Shown: positions 42,160-50,861 of the stretch, piece by piece | Layout of the letters: each line of letters begins with the position of its first letter | Position numbering within the stretch: the first letter of the stretch is position 1 | NCBI RefSeq assembly: GCF_000717875.1 | Contig: NZ_JOCT01000009.1 | Location: forward strand, 111,814 to 175,813 | From: Streptomyces sp. NRRL S-455 | GTDB taxonomy: Bacteria; Actinomycetota; Actinomycetes; Streptomycetales; Streptomycetaceae | DNA: 64,000 bases | Direction: 5' to 3' | Notes under the pieces: generated by a model | Told to the model about the DNA's origin: nothing | Database searches by the model: none | What the model saw: only the letters and a program-made list of their open reading frames with translations | Program-made: the position numbers and the translations under genes

Positions 42160-43503
42160 GTGACCAGCTCGCCCGAGCCGCCCGAGCCCGACGCAGCCAG
42201 GGCGGGGGACGCGCGTGACGCGGCGGGGAGTGGGCGCCGGTACGGCTCGGCGTCCGCGCGGATCGCCCGGAGCACCGCCTCGGCTGTGCTCATCGTGCTC
42301 ACCTGCATCCTGGTGCCAGTCGCCCTGCTCACGGTCTGGGTGCACGGCATCGTCCTGGACACCGACCGGTATGTGTCGACGGTGTCGCCGCTCGCCTCGG
42401 ACCCGGCGATCGAGGACGCGGCGGTCGAGCGCGTCACCCGTGCCGTCGGCGTTCGGGTGGACGGCAGCCAGGTCACGTCGGACATCGCCGCCTGGCTGCG
42501 GTCCCAGGGGCTGCCGCCACGCGCCGCGGACGCATTGAAAGGGCTGGGCCCGCAGCTCGACTCCGTGATCAATGACACGGTCGAGCAGGTGGCCACGCGC
42601 TTCGTGCGGAGCGACCGCTTCGAGCAGATCTGGACGAACGCCAACCGGACCGCCCACGCCGCGGTCGTGGACGCGCTCACCGGCGAGGGCAAAGGCGCCG
42701 TGGGCGTGAACGGCGGGACGGTCACCCTCGACCTCGGCGTAGCCGTCGACCAGGTCAGACAGACGCTCGTGGACGCCGGCCTGTCCCCGGCCGAGAAGAT
42801 CCCCGATGTCGACGAGCAACTGGTGCTCTTCCAGTCCGACCAGCTGGAGAAGATCCGTACGGGCGCCCGTCTGCTGGACACGATCGGGAACTGGCTTCCT
42901 CTGATCGTCGTCGTGATCGGCGCGTGCGGGGTGCTGCTGGCCCACCGGCGCCGCCGGGCCCTCGCCCGTACGGCTCTCGGCGCGGCCTTCGCGTGCCTGG
43001 TCGTGGCCATCGTCCTGGTCGTCGCCCGCCGCTACTACCTGGACCACCTCCCGCCCCAGGTGCTGTCGGAGGCCGCCGCGGCAGCCGTCTTCGACACGCT
43101 CCTGCGATTTTTGAGGGTCAGCCTGCGCACGGCGATCGTGCTCGGTGTCGTCATCGCGCTCGGCGCCTACCTGACCGGCCCGGGAAGGCTGCCGCGAGCC
43201 GTCCGGGGCACATCCGAGCGCGCCGCGGACTCCGCGGCACAGTGGGCGTACGGCCACCACGTCCGCACCGGCCGGGTGGGCATCTGGGCCCAGGCCCACC
43301 GCCGGTGGATCACCGTGGCCGCCCTGCTGATCGTGGTCCTGGTCTTCGCGCTCTGGAACCACCCCACGGCTCTGACCATCCTGCTGCTGGTCCTCGTTCT
43401 GCTGGCCGTGCTCGCGCTGCTCGCCCTCCTCGCCGCCTCCGGCCGCGCCACCGCCGTCGACACCGAGAGGGTGGCACCACACCGCCCGGGGAGCGGCGAG
43501 TGA
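42160..43503 (+). CDS. integral membrane hypothetical protein
   Basis: A 447-residue protein. A cytoplasmic N-terminus leads to a first helix (about 40-62), then a large external domain of some 190 residues (DTDRYVSTVSPLASDPAIEDAAVERVTRAVGVRV onward). Further helices lie at about 252-270, 280-298, 325-345, 385-400 and 405-428. The pattern matches a family of large actinobacterial membrane proteins of unknown role. GTG 42160 has GGAG upstream. It is divergent from the SHOCT gene, with 282 bases between. Confidence 0.8.
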   Translation: MTSSPEPPEPDAARAGDARDAAGSGRRYGSASARIARSTASAVLIVLTCILVPVALLTVWVHGIVLDTDRYVSTVSPLASDPAIEDAAVERVTRAVGVRVDGSQVTSDIAAWLRSQGLPPRAADALKGLGPQLDSVINDTVEQVATRFVRSDRFEQIWTNANRTAHAAVVDALTGEGKGAVGVNGGTVTLDLGVAVDQVRQTLVDAGLSPAEKIPDVDEQLVLFQSDQLEKIRTGARLLDTIGNWLPLIVVVIGACGVLLAHRRRRALARTALGAAFACLVVAIVLVVARRYYLDHLPPQVLSEAAAAAVFDTLLRFLRVSLRTAIVLGVVIALGAYLTGPGRLPRAVRGTSERAADSAAQWAYGHHVRTGRVGIWAQAHRRWITVAALLIVVLVFALWNHPTALTILLLVLVLLAVLALLALLAASGRATAVDTERVAPHRPGSGE

Positions 43504-43739
43504 CGTCCTTCAGCAGGTGCGCTCGCGGCGAGGTTCCCGGACCTGGCCGTCGGGTTCGCCGCGGGCCCGCCGACGGCCGGGGACGACCGCCGTCACTCAC
43601 CTGTCCCGGGTGATGCGGAACCGCACCGGAGGGCCCCACAGTGGGGGGTCACCCTGCCGCAGCGGCAGTACCGCGGGCCTCCGCGCCGGGGGCGACGCCA
43701 CTGCGGCCTGGTTCCGGATACCAGGAAGGTGGTAGCCCG

Positions 43740-44573
43740 ATGTGCCGGTGGCTCGCCTACACAGGAACGCCCGTACTGCTCGACACCGTGCTCTACAAAC
43801 CGGCCCACTCGCTGATCGACCAGAGCCTGCACTCCCGGATGGGCGTCGAGACGACCAACGGCGACGGGTTCGGCGTCGGCTGGTACACACCGGACGACGG
43901 CATCCCCGCGGTCTTCCGGGACATCGGCCCGGCATGGAGCAACCGCAATCTGCGGGAGATCGCCGACCACGTCCGCTCTCCGCTCTTCTTCGCTCACATC
44001 CGGGCCTCGACCGGTACCCCGGTGCAGCAGACCAACTGCCACCCGTTCCGCCACGGCCGCTGGATGTGGATGCACAACGGCGGGATCACCGACTTCCACC
44101 AGGTACGGCGTGATCTCGCCCTGGCGGTCGACCCGGAACTCTTCCCCGACATCGAGGGATCGACGGACTCCGAGATGATGTTCTACCTGGCACTCACCTT
44201 CGGTCTGGAGCAGGACCCGCCGGGTGCCGTCGCCCGCATGGTCGGCACGGTGGAACGGACCGGTCGTCAGCACGGGGTGGAGTTCCCGTTGCAGATGACG
44301 GTCGCCGTGACCGACGGGCAGCAGATGTGGGCCTTCCGCTACTCCAGTCAGGGGGCCTCCCGCTCGCTGTTCTACAGCACCCAGGTGGAGGCGCTGCGAG
44401 CACTCCACCCCGACCTGGCGTTCCTGCGGGAGGCGTCCGACGAGACCCGCCTCATCGTGTCCGAGCCGCTGGGCGATCTGCCCGGTGCCTGGAACGAGGT
44501 TCCCGAGAGCAGCTACGGCGTGGTGCGGCCCGGAGGCGACGACCTGCTTCCGTTCACCCCGCAACCCGTGTAG
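43740..44573 (+). CDS. class II glutamine amidotransferase
   Basis: A 277-residue N-terminal-nucleophile hydrolase. The nucleophile is Cys2 of MCRWLAYTG after Met removal. The glutaminase fold continues with NGDGFGVGWY, FAHIRASTGTPVQQTNCHPF and MWMHNGGI. It belongs to the YafJ/EgtC-like group; EgtC hydrolyses a gamma-glutamyl intermediate of ergothioneine. No other egt gene is nearby, so the substrate is open. ATG 43740 has GGAAGG upstream. Confidence 0.9.
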   Translation: MCRWLAYTGTPVLLDTVLYKPAHSLIDQSLHSRMGVETTNGDGFGVGWYTPDDGIPAVFRDIGPAWSNRNLREIADHVRSPLFFAHIRASTGTPVQQTNCHPFRHGRWMWMHNGGITDFHQVRRDLALAVDPELFPDIEGSTDSEMMFYLALTFGLEQDPPGAVARMVGTVERTGRQHGVEFPLQMTVAVTDGQQMWAFRYSSQGASRSLFYSTQVEALRALHPDLAFLREASDETRLIVSEPLGDLPGAWNEVPESSYGVVRPGGDDLLPFTPQPV

Positions 44574-44605
44574 GGCGAGGACGGCCCGCTTCCGCCCTCA
44601 TACGG

Positions 44606-46222
44606 CTACGACCCGGTCGAACCGGGCTGGGTCTTCGGGATCCGCGAGGTGAAGAACATCGCGAGGAGCGCGGCGAAGGCGAGGATGGCGACCGAGGCGC
44701 GCAGACCGTCGATCCGGGCATCGTTGTTCGCGTCGAGTGCCGCCTGAGCCACCTCCTCGCTGGTGCCCGCCTCGTCGAGCGCGGACTCGAGCTGGGCGTC
44801 CGACAGGAACGGCACGCCGCTTTCGAGTTCGACCGTCGCCTTGTTCTTGACCTCGGCCGGGATCGCCGGATTCTCCTCCACGCTGGTGAGGAAGGACGTC
44901 GTCATCGTGGCGATCAGGATCGACCCGGCGAGAGCCGTACCGATCGAGGCACCCAGGTTGGTGACGGAGTTCTGGACGCCGCCCACTTCCGCACTCTGTG
45001 TTTCCGGCACCGCGGACACGGTGACCGACCCGAGCTGGGAGGCCAGCGCGCCCATGCCCAGCCCGATCAGCAGCATGGGGATGGTGACGATCTCCGCACC
45101 GGCGTCCGCGTCGAGCGCGGCCATCAGCACCACCGCGCCCGCGAGCAGCGCGAGGATCCCGAGCCGCACCACCCGCCGGGGTGAGACGTCCGGGAGGTAA
45201 CGGGGGATCAGGATGGCGGCCGCCAGCAGTGTCACGGAGAGCGGCAGGAGGCGAGCACCGGTCTTGAGGGCGGACAGGCCCAGGGCGACCGACAGATAGA
45301 GCGGTACGAGGAAGAACACGCCCATCTGCACGAGGTACTGGAAGAAGAACATCGTCAGTCCGCCGGTGAGCTGCCTGTTGTGCAGCATGGCCGGGTCGAC
45401 GAGTGGCTCCCTGTGCCGCTCCACCATGCGGGCCTCCCAGTGGAGGAAGAGCCAGACCAGCGCGAGGCCGGCCATCATCAGCCACACGACCAGCGAGATC
45501 CCGAGCCACGAGGGCGCGTCGGGCTTCGGCCGGAACCAGCCCCATTCGTCCGAGCGGAGCACGCCGTAGACGAAGATCCCGAGACCGAGCGCGGACAGCA
45601 CGGCGCCGACGAGGTCGATGCGAGGGCGTTCGCCGACCGGAGCGTCGGCGATACGGCGGGCGAGCACCAGGATGCCGAGCACCACCAGGACCTCTCCGGC
45701 GAAGACCCACCGCCAGGAGAAGTAGGTCGTCGCGATACCCCCGATGAGCGGCCCGACCGCGATCGCCACGGCCCCCGCGGCCGCGACCAGACCGTAGGCG
45801 GCGGGACGGCGTTCCGTGGCGAAGTTGCCGGCCACGAGCGCCACGATCGCGGGCATGATGAGTGCCGCCCCGATCCCCTCGAGGAACGACCAGCCGATCA
45901 GCAGCACGGCCAGGTTCGGTGCGAGCGCCGTGGTGAGGGAACCGCAGCCGTAGATGACGCACCCGATCATGAACGCGCGTTTGCGGCCGATCAGCGCCCC
46001 CGTCTTGCCGCCGGGGATCATGAACATCGCCATCACGAGGGTGTAGGCCGTGATGGCGCCCTGGACACCCGTCACCGTCGTGCCCACGTCCTCGGCCACC
46101 GTCGCGATCGAGACGTTCATGACCGAGCTGTCCAGCGCCATCAGAAACTGACCGGCCGCGAGCGTCAGCAGGACGATTCGCGCCTTTGGCGTACTCTTGG
46201 CGGCTTCCGTCCCAGGTGCCAT
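44606..46222 (-). CDS. MFS transporter, DHA2 (14-helix) drug:H+ antiporter family
   Basis: A 538-residue exporter. The family signature ALDSSVMNVSIATVAEDVGTT lies at the end of helix 1. GGKTGALIGRKRAF is loop 2-3, and AVAIAVGPLIGGIATTYFSWRWVF is the antiporter motif C region. It has about fourteen helices and a periplasmic loop with ESGVPFLSDAQLESALDEAG, as in EmrB/QacA relatives. The MarR gene some 250 bases upstream on the same strand is the likely regulator. A GntR fragment lies between them. Confidence 0.9.
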   Translation of the reverse strand: MAPGTEAAKSTPKARIVLLTLAAGQFLMALDSSVMNVSIATVAEDVGTTVTGVQGAITAYTLVMAMFMIPGGKTGALIGRKRAFMIGCVIYGCGSLTTALAPNLAVLLIGWSFLEGIGAALIMPAIVALVAGNFATERRPAAYGLVAAAGAVAIAVGPLIGGIATTYFSWRWVFAGEVLVVLGILVLARRIADAPVGERPRIDLVGAVLSALGLGIFVYGVLRSDEWGWFRPKPDAPSWLGISLVVWLMMAGLALVWLFLHWEARMVERHREPLVDPAMLHNRQLTGGLTMFFFQYLVQMGVFFLVPLYLSVALGLSALKTGARLLPLSVTLLAAAILIPRYLPDVSPRRVVRLGILALLAGAVVLMAALDADAGAEIVTIPMLLIGLGMGALASQLGSVTVSAVPETQSAEVGGVQNSVTNLGASIGTALAGSILIATMTTSFLTSVEENPAIPAEVKNKATVELESGVPFLSDAQLESALDEAGTSEEVAQAALDANNDARIDGLRASVAILAFAALLAMFFTSRIPKTQPGSTGS

Positions 46223-46299
46223 GCGCGCATCGTCCCAGTTGCCCCGGAGTGTGGACTCCGACCCGCCCCGGAGATCGACCGGTTGGCGGAGCCCCGTGG

Positions 46300-46440
46300 G
46301 TGGGAGTCCTCGTCGCGAGCTCCACGGCGCAGAAGGCGCTCCTCCACCTCAAGGCGGAGGGCTCATCCGGGCTGAGGTCGGCCTCGGGTCGTTCGTGGCC
46401 GAGCAGTCGCCGAAGGCCGACGCGGCAGAGGACGCGTAGC
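46300..46440 (+). pseudogene. GntR regulator fragment (frameshifted)
   Basis: One frame reads ASSTAQKALLHLKAEG and the next GLIRAEVGLGSFVAEQ. Joined, they give the C-terminal half of a GntR winged helix (TAQKALxxLKAEGLIRAEVGxGSFV). One base missing near 46363 explains the frame change. The effector domain and the first helices are gone. Confidence 0.7.
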
Positions 46441-46472
46441 AGGAGGGCGCCGAGACCGCCCGGTCGCCGGTC

Positions 46473-46949
46473 TCAGTCCGTGCGGCAGTGCTCCTCCAAG
46501 TAGTCCGCCGCCAGCGCGCTCGCCCGGGTGAACCAGTCCGCCAGGACCGCGATCTCGTCAGGGGAGTAGTCCGCGAAGAGCCCGGTGAGGCGGGCGTAGT
46601 ACGGCTCGTAGACCTCTCGGACGCGGGCGACCGCGTCGGGCTGGGCGGCTACCCGGATGCGGCGGCGGTCGGCCGGGTCGGGGCGGCGGGTGATGTAGCC
46701 GGCGCGTTCCAGGCGGTTGAGGATGCCGGTGACCGCGCCCGTGGTGACGTGGACCCGGGCTGCCAGGTCGCCGGCCGTCGGGAGGTTCTCACCGGCCTGG
46801 ATGACGTAGGCGAAGCAGGTGAGGTCGGTCACACTGAGGCCCACCTGTTGGGCGATCTCGTGCTGTCCGACCAGGTGGGTGGCGATGAGGTGGTCCATCG
46901 CCGACAGGGCCTGCTCGGGGGTGGCGGCCGGGCGGGGCTTGCCTTGCAT
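46473..46949 (-). CDS. MarR family transcriptional regulator
   Basis: A 158-residue winged-helix repressor. The DNA-binding part runs LPTAGDLAARVHVTTGAVTGILNRLERAGYITRRPDPADRRRIRVA (about 60-105), with the conserved DxRR wing. Dimer helices flank it. It lies 250 bases upstream of the DHA2 transporter gene on the same strand and probably represses it, releasing on binding an aromatic ligand. The direct repeats CTTAG near 46970 and 46993 may be part of the operator, but no good palindrome was seen. Confidence 0.88.
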   Translation of the reverse strand: MQGKPRPAATPEQALSAMDHLIATHLVGQHEIAQQVGLSVTDLTCFAYVIQAGENLPTAGDLAARVHVTTGAVTGILNRLERAGYITRRPDPADRRRIRVAAQPDAVARVREVYEPYYARLTGLFADYSPDEIAVLADWFTRASALAADYLEEHCRTD

Positions 46950-47050
46950 TCCCGAATCCCTTAGTTCGTGAGATGTTTGGGCTGTAAATGTCTTAGTCGA
47001 CGAGGGGTTCGGGACCAGTTTCCATGAGCCCTGGTGTCAGGGGGTAGCAC

Positions 47051-47446
47051 GTGAGCGCACATCAGTATGACCACGGGCACACGGTCGCCGGGTGGGTCGG
47101 ATGCGGGATCGCGAGCATCGGGGCCGCTCTGGTGGGGGCGGGGGTGTGTTTCGTCTCCGGTGTGCTGATCGGCGGCGGGCTCGCGATCGGGGTGGTCGCC
47201 CTGCTCGTCACCTGGGCGCTGCATCTGGCCGGTTGGGGGAAGGGGCCGGGGGTCCGGCCTCGGGACGAGTGGGGGTGGCGGGTGCGGGACTCGGGCGCGT
47301 CGGCGGGGCATGACGGGTGCCTCGGGTGCCGACTGGCCGGGCGCAGGCGGGCCGGGCGTGTGACGGAGGTGGCTCTGCCGGTCCGCGGGGACGCGGGAGG
47401 GGAGCCGGAGGTCGCCGCTGCCGTGGGTGCCGACTCCGTGCGCTGA
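47051..47446 (+). CDS. small membrane protein with HGxxxxxW motif
   Basis: A 131-residue protein. The opening SAHQYDHGHTVAGWVGCGIASIG is the signature of a small actinobacterial membrane family (HGHxPAAWxG). Two helices (about 13-35 and 38-60) follow. The tail is hydrophilic and, in this case, longer than usual. GTG 47051 has AGGGGG seven bases upstream. The function is unknown. Confidence 0.75.
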   Translation: MSAHQYDHGHTVAGWVGCGIASIGAALVGAGVCFVSGVLIGGGLAIGVVALLVTWALHLAGWGKGPGVRPRDEWGWRVRDSGASAGHDGCLGCRLAGRRRAGRVTEVALPVRGDAGGEPEVAAAVGADSVR

Positions 47447-47519
47447 CCCATCGGGACGCCGTTGTCACTGACGCCGTCAGTGGCGCCGTTGTCAGTGGTG
47501 CCCTCTACTCTCGGCAGAG

Positions 47520-48392
47520 ATGGCACAGGCATGGAAGTGCTCGGGGCTGCGGTGGGCGGCGGGCGGTCCCGAGCTGGTGTGGGACGGGGGGCGGCGCTCC
47601 GCGCTGACCTGGGGGAAACGCGTGGCCTTCGGGGTCGCGGAAGGGGGCGGGCGGACATGTGTGGGGGCCCGGGGGCATGGGTGTCCGGTGGGGGCGGCCG
47701 TGCCGGCGCGGAGTACGGGGGCGCGGTGCGAGGAGTGTGCGCGGCTGGACCGGGCGCACTCCGTGGCCGCCGACACGATCGCGGACGATCCACGGCCGTA
47801 CCACGTATACCTGGCGTGGTTCGGGCCCGGCATGACCAAGGTCGGCATCACGGCCGAGGAGCGGGGGCCGGCCCGGCTGCTCGAGCAGGGGGCCGTGTGC
47901 TTCAGCTGGCTCGGTGTCGGGCCGCTCATGGCCGCGCGGCGCACGGAGGAGCTGTTGCGGGCAGCGCTGCGGGTGCCCGACCGGATTCCATACGCCGAGA
48001 AGCGGGCCGTGCGGGCCGTGTTGCCGGAGGCGGCGGCTGAGCGGGCCGGGGAGGTCGCCGAGTTGCACGCGCGGGCGGTGGCGCTCGGCGGATGGCCGGA
48101 GTCGCTCGTGCGGGAGCCCCTGCGGGTTGTCGATCACGTCGAGGTGTTCGGGCTGGCCGGGTTGCCCGTCGCCGTCGGGGAGGTGAGCGAGCTCGTCGCC
48201 GGTGGGGCCGTGAGTGGGGAACTGGTGGCCGCCGCGGGACCCGACCTGCATCTGGTGACCGGGGGAGGAGTCGTCGTGCTGGATACGCGGCTGATGACGG
48301 GGTGGGGGCTGGTGCCCGACGCGGGCGGTGAACTGACCGTTCCCGTGAGGGGGTTCAGGGAGGCGCTGGGCGTGCAGGACGGGCTGTTCTGA
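47520..48392 (+). CDS. DUF2797 family protein
   Basis: A 290-residue soluble protein. The DUF2797 core is GYxVYLAWFGPGMTKVGITAEERGPARLLEQGA (about 96-130), preceded by a possible zinc site with cysteines in CPVG and CEEC. The C-terminal third is divergent. Members resemble GIY-YIG-like domains by the VYL-KVGIT pattern, but their activity is not known to me. ATG 47520 is preceded by TACTCT eight bases upstream. Confidence 0.85.
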   Translation: MAQAWKCSGLRWAAGGPELVWDGGRRSALTWGKRVAFGVAEGGGRTCVGARGHGCPVGAAVPARSTGARCEECARLDRAHSVAADTIADDPRPYHVYLAWFGPGMTKVGITAEERGPARLLEQGAVCFSWLGVGPLMAARRTEELLRAALRVPDRIPYAEKRAVRAVLPEAAAERAGEVAELHARAVALGGWPESLVREPLRVVDHVEVFGLAGLPVAVGEVSELVAGGAVSGELVAAAGPDLHLVTGGGVVVLDTRLMTGWGLVPDAGGELTVPVRGFREALGVQDGLF

Positions 48393-48511
48393 CCTGCCCG
48401 CGAGGGCCCGTGGCCTTCCCCGGCCGTCCCTGGGAAACACCTGTGTGTTTCTCAGGAGAATCACAGGTTGTCGAAAGGACGCTCTCAGAGGTCCCCGACA
48501 TCGTGTTCACC

Positions 48512-49252
48512 ATGACCACGACCTCGCCCCAGGGGCGCACCGAACTGCTGAGGCCGGACGGGAGCCCCGTCCGAGTGCTTGTGGTGGACGACGAGCTGTC
48601 GATCACGGAGCTGCTGTCCATGGCCCTTCGCTACGAGGGGTGGCAGATCCGGAGTGCGGGGGACGGCCAGGGGGCCGTCCAGGCCGCGCGCGATTTCCGG
48701 CCCGACGCCGTCGTGCTGGACATGATGCTGCCCGACATGGACGGGCTGGCGGTGCTCGGGCGGCTGCGCCGTGAACTGCCGGACGTGCCGGTGCTCTTCC
48801 TCACCGCCAAGGACGCCGTCGAGGACCGGATCGCCGGGCTGACGGCGGGCGGGGACGACTACGTCACCAAGCCGTTCAGCCTGGAGGAGGTCGTCGCGCG
48901 GCTGCGCGGGCTGATACGGCGGTCCGGCGCGGCCGACCGCCGCTCCGAGTCCATGCTCGTCGTAGGCGACCTCACCCTCGACGAGGACAGTCACGAGGTC
49001 ACCCGGGGCGGCGACAACATCCACCTCACCGCGACCGAGTTCGAGCTGCTGCGGTTCCTGATGCGCAATCCGCGGCGGGTGCTCAGCAAGGCGCAGATCC
49101 TCGACCGCGTGTGGTCGTACGACTTCGGCGGGCAGGCCAACGTCGTCGAGCTGTACATCTCGTACCTGCGGCGGAAGATCGACGCCGGGCGGGAGCCGAT
49201 GATCCACACGCGGCGCGGTGCCGGTTACCTGATCAAGCCCGCGGCGTCATGA
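48512..49252 (+). CDS. OmpR-family response regulator
   Basis: A 246-residue two-component regulator. The receiver domain (about 20-135) has acidic DDE, phospho-Asp in VVLDMMLPDMDG, the Thr of FLTAK and the Lys of VTKPF. The winged-helix output domain (about 155-242) ends RRGAGYLIKP. ATG 48512 or GTG 48503 may be the start; the latter has GAGG eleven bases upstream. The stop overlaps the kinase start (ATGA). It heads a four-gene operon with a kinase and two glycosyltransferases. The recalled S. coelicolor counterpart is SCO4020. Confidence 0.92.
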   Translation: MTTTSPQGRTELLRPDGSPVRVLVVDDELSITELLSMALRYEGWQIRSAGDGQGAVQAARDFRPDAVVLDMMLPDMDGLAVLGRLRRELPDVPVLFLTAKDAVEDRIAGLTAGGDDYVTKPFSLEEVVARLRGLIRRSGAADRRSESMLVVGDLTLDEDSHEVTRGGDNIHLTATEFELLRFLMRNPRRVLSKAQILDRVWSYDFGGQANVVELYISYLRRKIDAGREPMIHTRRGAGYLIKPAAS

Positions 49253-50847
49253 GCGGGCGGCGGCGGCCGCGTGCGCAGCGGGGAGCGGGCGGGCAGTCGC
49301 GAGCGGGGAAGCCGCGCACTCTGCGGGCGCGGCTCGTCGTCGCGTCCGTGGCGCTGATCGCCGTGGTGTGCGCGGTGATCGGGACGGTGACGACGCTGGC
49401 GCTGCGGTCGCATCTGTACGAGCAGTTGGACGGACAGGTCGAGGACAGCGGCAAGCGGCTGTCGGGACCCATGAGACCCGGCGGCTTGAACGACGCCGAC
49501 GTGCCGGACAGGATCACGGGCTTCGTCAGCGGGCCGGCGCAGCCGGGAACGATTGCCGCCGAGGTCGACGTCGACGGCACGATCGCCACGGCGGCCTTCG
49601 CCAAGGACTCCAGGGAGAACGGCCCCTTTCGGAACTCCGCCGTCAGTCTCACCGACGAGCAGAAGGCCGCACTAGCCGACGTGCCGGCCACGGGGACGCA
49701 CACCGTCGACATTCCGGGTCTCGGCGAGTACCGCGTGCAGTACGTCGACGGGGACGACGGAGGCCACTATTACGTCGCCCTGCCCACCGCGTCGGTCAAC
49801 GCCACCATCAACACCCTCATCCTCGTCGAGGTGAGCGTCACCGGCGCCGGACTGGTCGCCGCCGCCATCGCCGGCTCCGCCCTCATCGGCGTCGCCACCC
49901 GCCCCCTCCGCCGGGTCGCCGCCACCGCCACCCGGGTCTCCGAACTGCCCCTGCACACCGGCGAGGTGAACCTCAGCGAGCGTGTCCCCGACTCCGAGAC
50001 CGACCCGCACACCGAGGTCGGTCAGGTCGGTGCCGCGCTCAACCGGATGCTCGACCACGTCCACGGTGCCCTGCACGCACGGCAGCAGAGCGAGACGCGG
50101 GTCAGGCAGTTCGTCGCCGACGCCAGCCATGAGCTGCGCACCCCGCTCGCCTCCATCCGCGGGTACGCCGAGCTGACCAGACGCGGCAGAGAGGACGTCG
50201 GGCCCGACACCCGGCACGCCCTCGGGCGGATCGAGTCCGAGGCGGGGCGTATGACCCTGCTCGTCGAGGACCTGCTGCTGCTCGCCCGGCTGGACGCCGG
50301 ACGGCCCCTGCAGTTCGAGCGGACCGACCTCGTACCGCTCGTCATCGACACCGTCAGTGATGCCCGAGCCGCGGGCCAGGACCACGTCTGGCGGCTCGAC
50401 CTGCCCGACGAGCCGGCGCTCGTGCCGGCGGACGCGGCCCGGCTGCAACAGGTCCTCGTCAACCTGCTGGGCAACGCGCGCAGCCACACCCCGCCCGGCA
50501 CGACCGTCACCGCCCGCGTCCAGCGACGCGGGACCTGGCTGTGCGTGGACGTCGAGGACAACGGGCAGGGCATTCCGGCCGAGTTGCTCCCGCACGTCTT
50601 CGAACGGTTCGCGCGCGGCGACTCCGCACGCACCCGCACCACCGGCTCGACCGGACTCGGTCTCGCCATCGTGCAGGCCGTGGCGACCGCGCACGGCGGC
50701 GCCGTGACCGTCGACAGCGTGCCTGGGCGGACCGTGTTCACCGTGCACCTGCCCGCGCTGCCGCTCCAGCCGCAGCCGGACATGAGCCGGCAGCAGCACT
50801 CACAGGCACGCCACAGCGTCACCACACGGGCGGGACAGGGCGCCTGA
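49249..50847 (+). CDS. sensor histidine kinase
   Basis: A 532-residue membrane kinase. The first helix is at about 28-48. An extracytoplasmic sensor of some 130 residues follows, with the second helix near 190-212. Then come a HAMP linker, the H-box ASHELRTPL (phospho-His), the N-box LVNLLGNARSHTP, and G-boxes VEDNGQGIP and GSTGLGLAIV. The C-terminal tail is Gln/His-rich. It phosphorylates the response regulator encoded just before it, with overlapping stop and start. The stimulus is unknown; the downstream polyprenol-sugar enzymes suggest cell-envelope stress or polymer demand (inference). Confidence 0.93.
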   Translation: MSGRRRPRAQRGAGGQSRAGKPRTLRARLVVASVALIAVVCAVIGTVTTLALRSHLYEQLDGQVEDSGKRLSGPMRPGGLNDADVPDRITGFVSGPAQPGTIAAEVDVDGTIATAAFAKDSRENGPFRNSAVSLTDEQKAALADVPATGTHTVDIPGLGEYRVQYVDGDDGGHYYVALPTASVNATINTLILVEVSVTGAGLVAAAIAGSALIGVATRPLRRVAATATRVSELPLHTGEVNLSERVPDSETDPHTEVGQVGAALNRMLDHVHGALHARQQSETRVRQFVADASHELRTPLASIRGYAELTRRGREDVGPDTRHALGRIESEAGRMTLLVEDLLLLARLDAGRPLQFERTDLVPLVIDTVSDARAAGQDHVWRLDLPDEPALVPADAARLQQVLVNLLGNARSHTPPGTTVTARVQRRGTWLCVDVEDNGQGIPAELLPHVFERFARGDSARTRTTGSTGLGLAIVQAVATAHGGAVTVDSVPGRTVFTVHLPALPLQPQPDMSRQQHSQARHSVTTRAGQGA

Positions 50848-50861
50848 CGAAAGTCGGTCCC

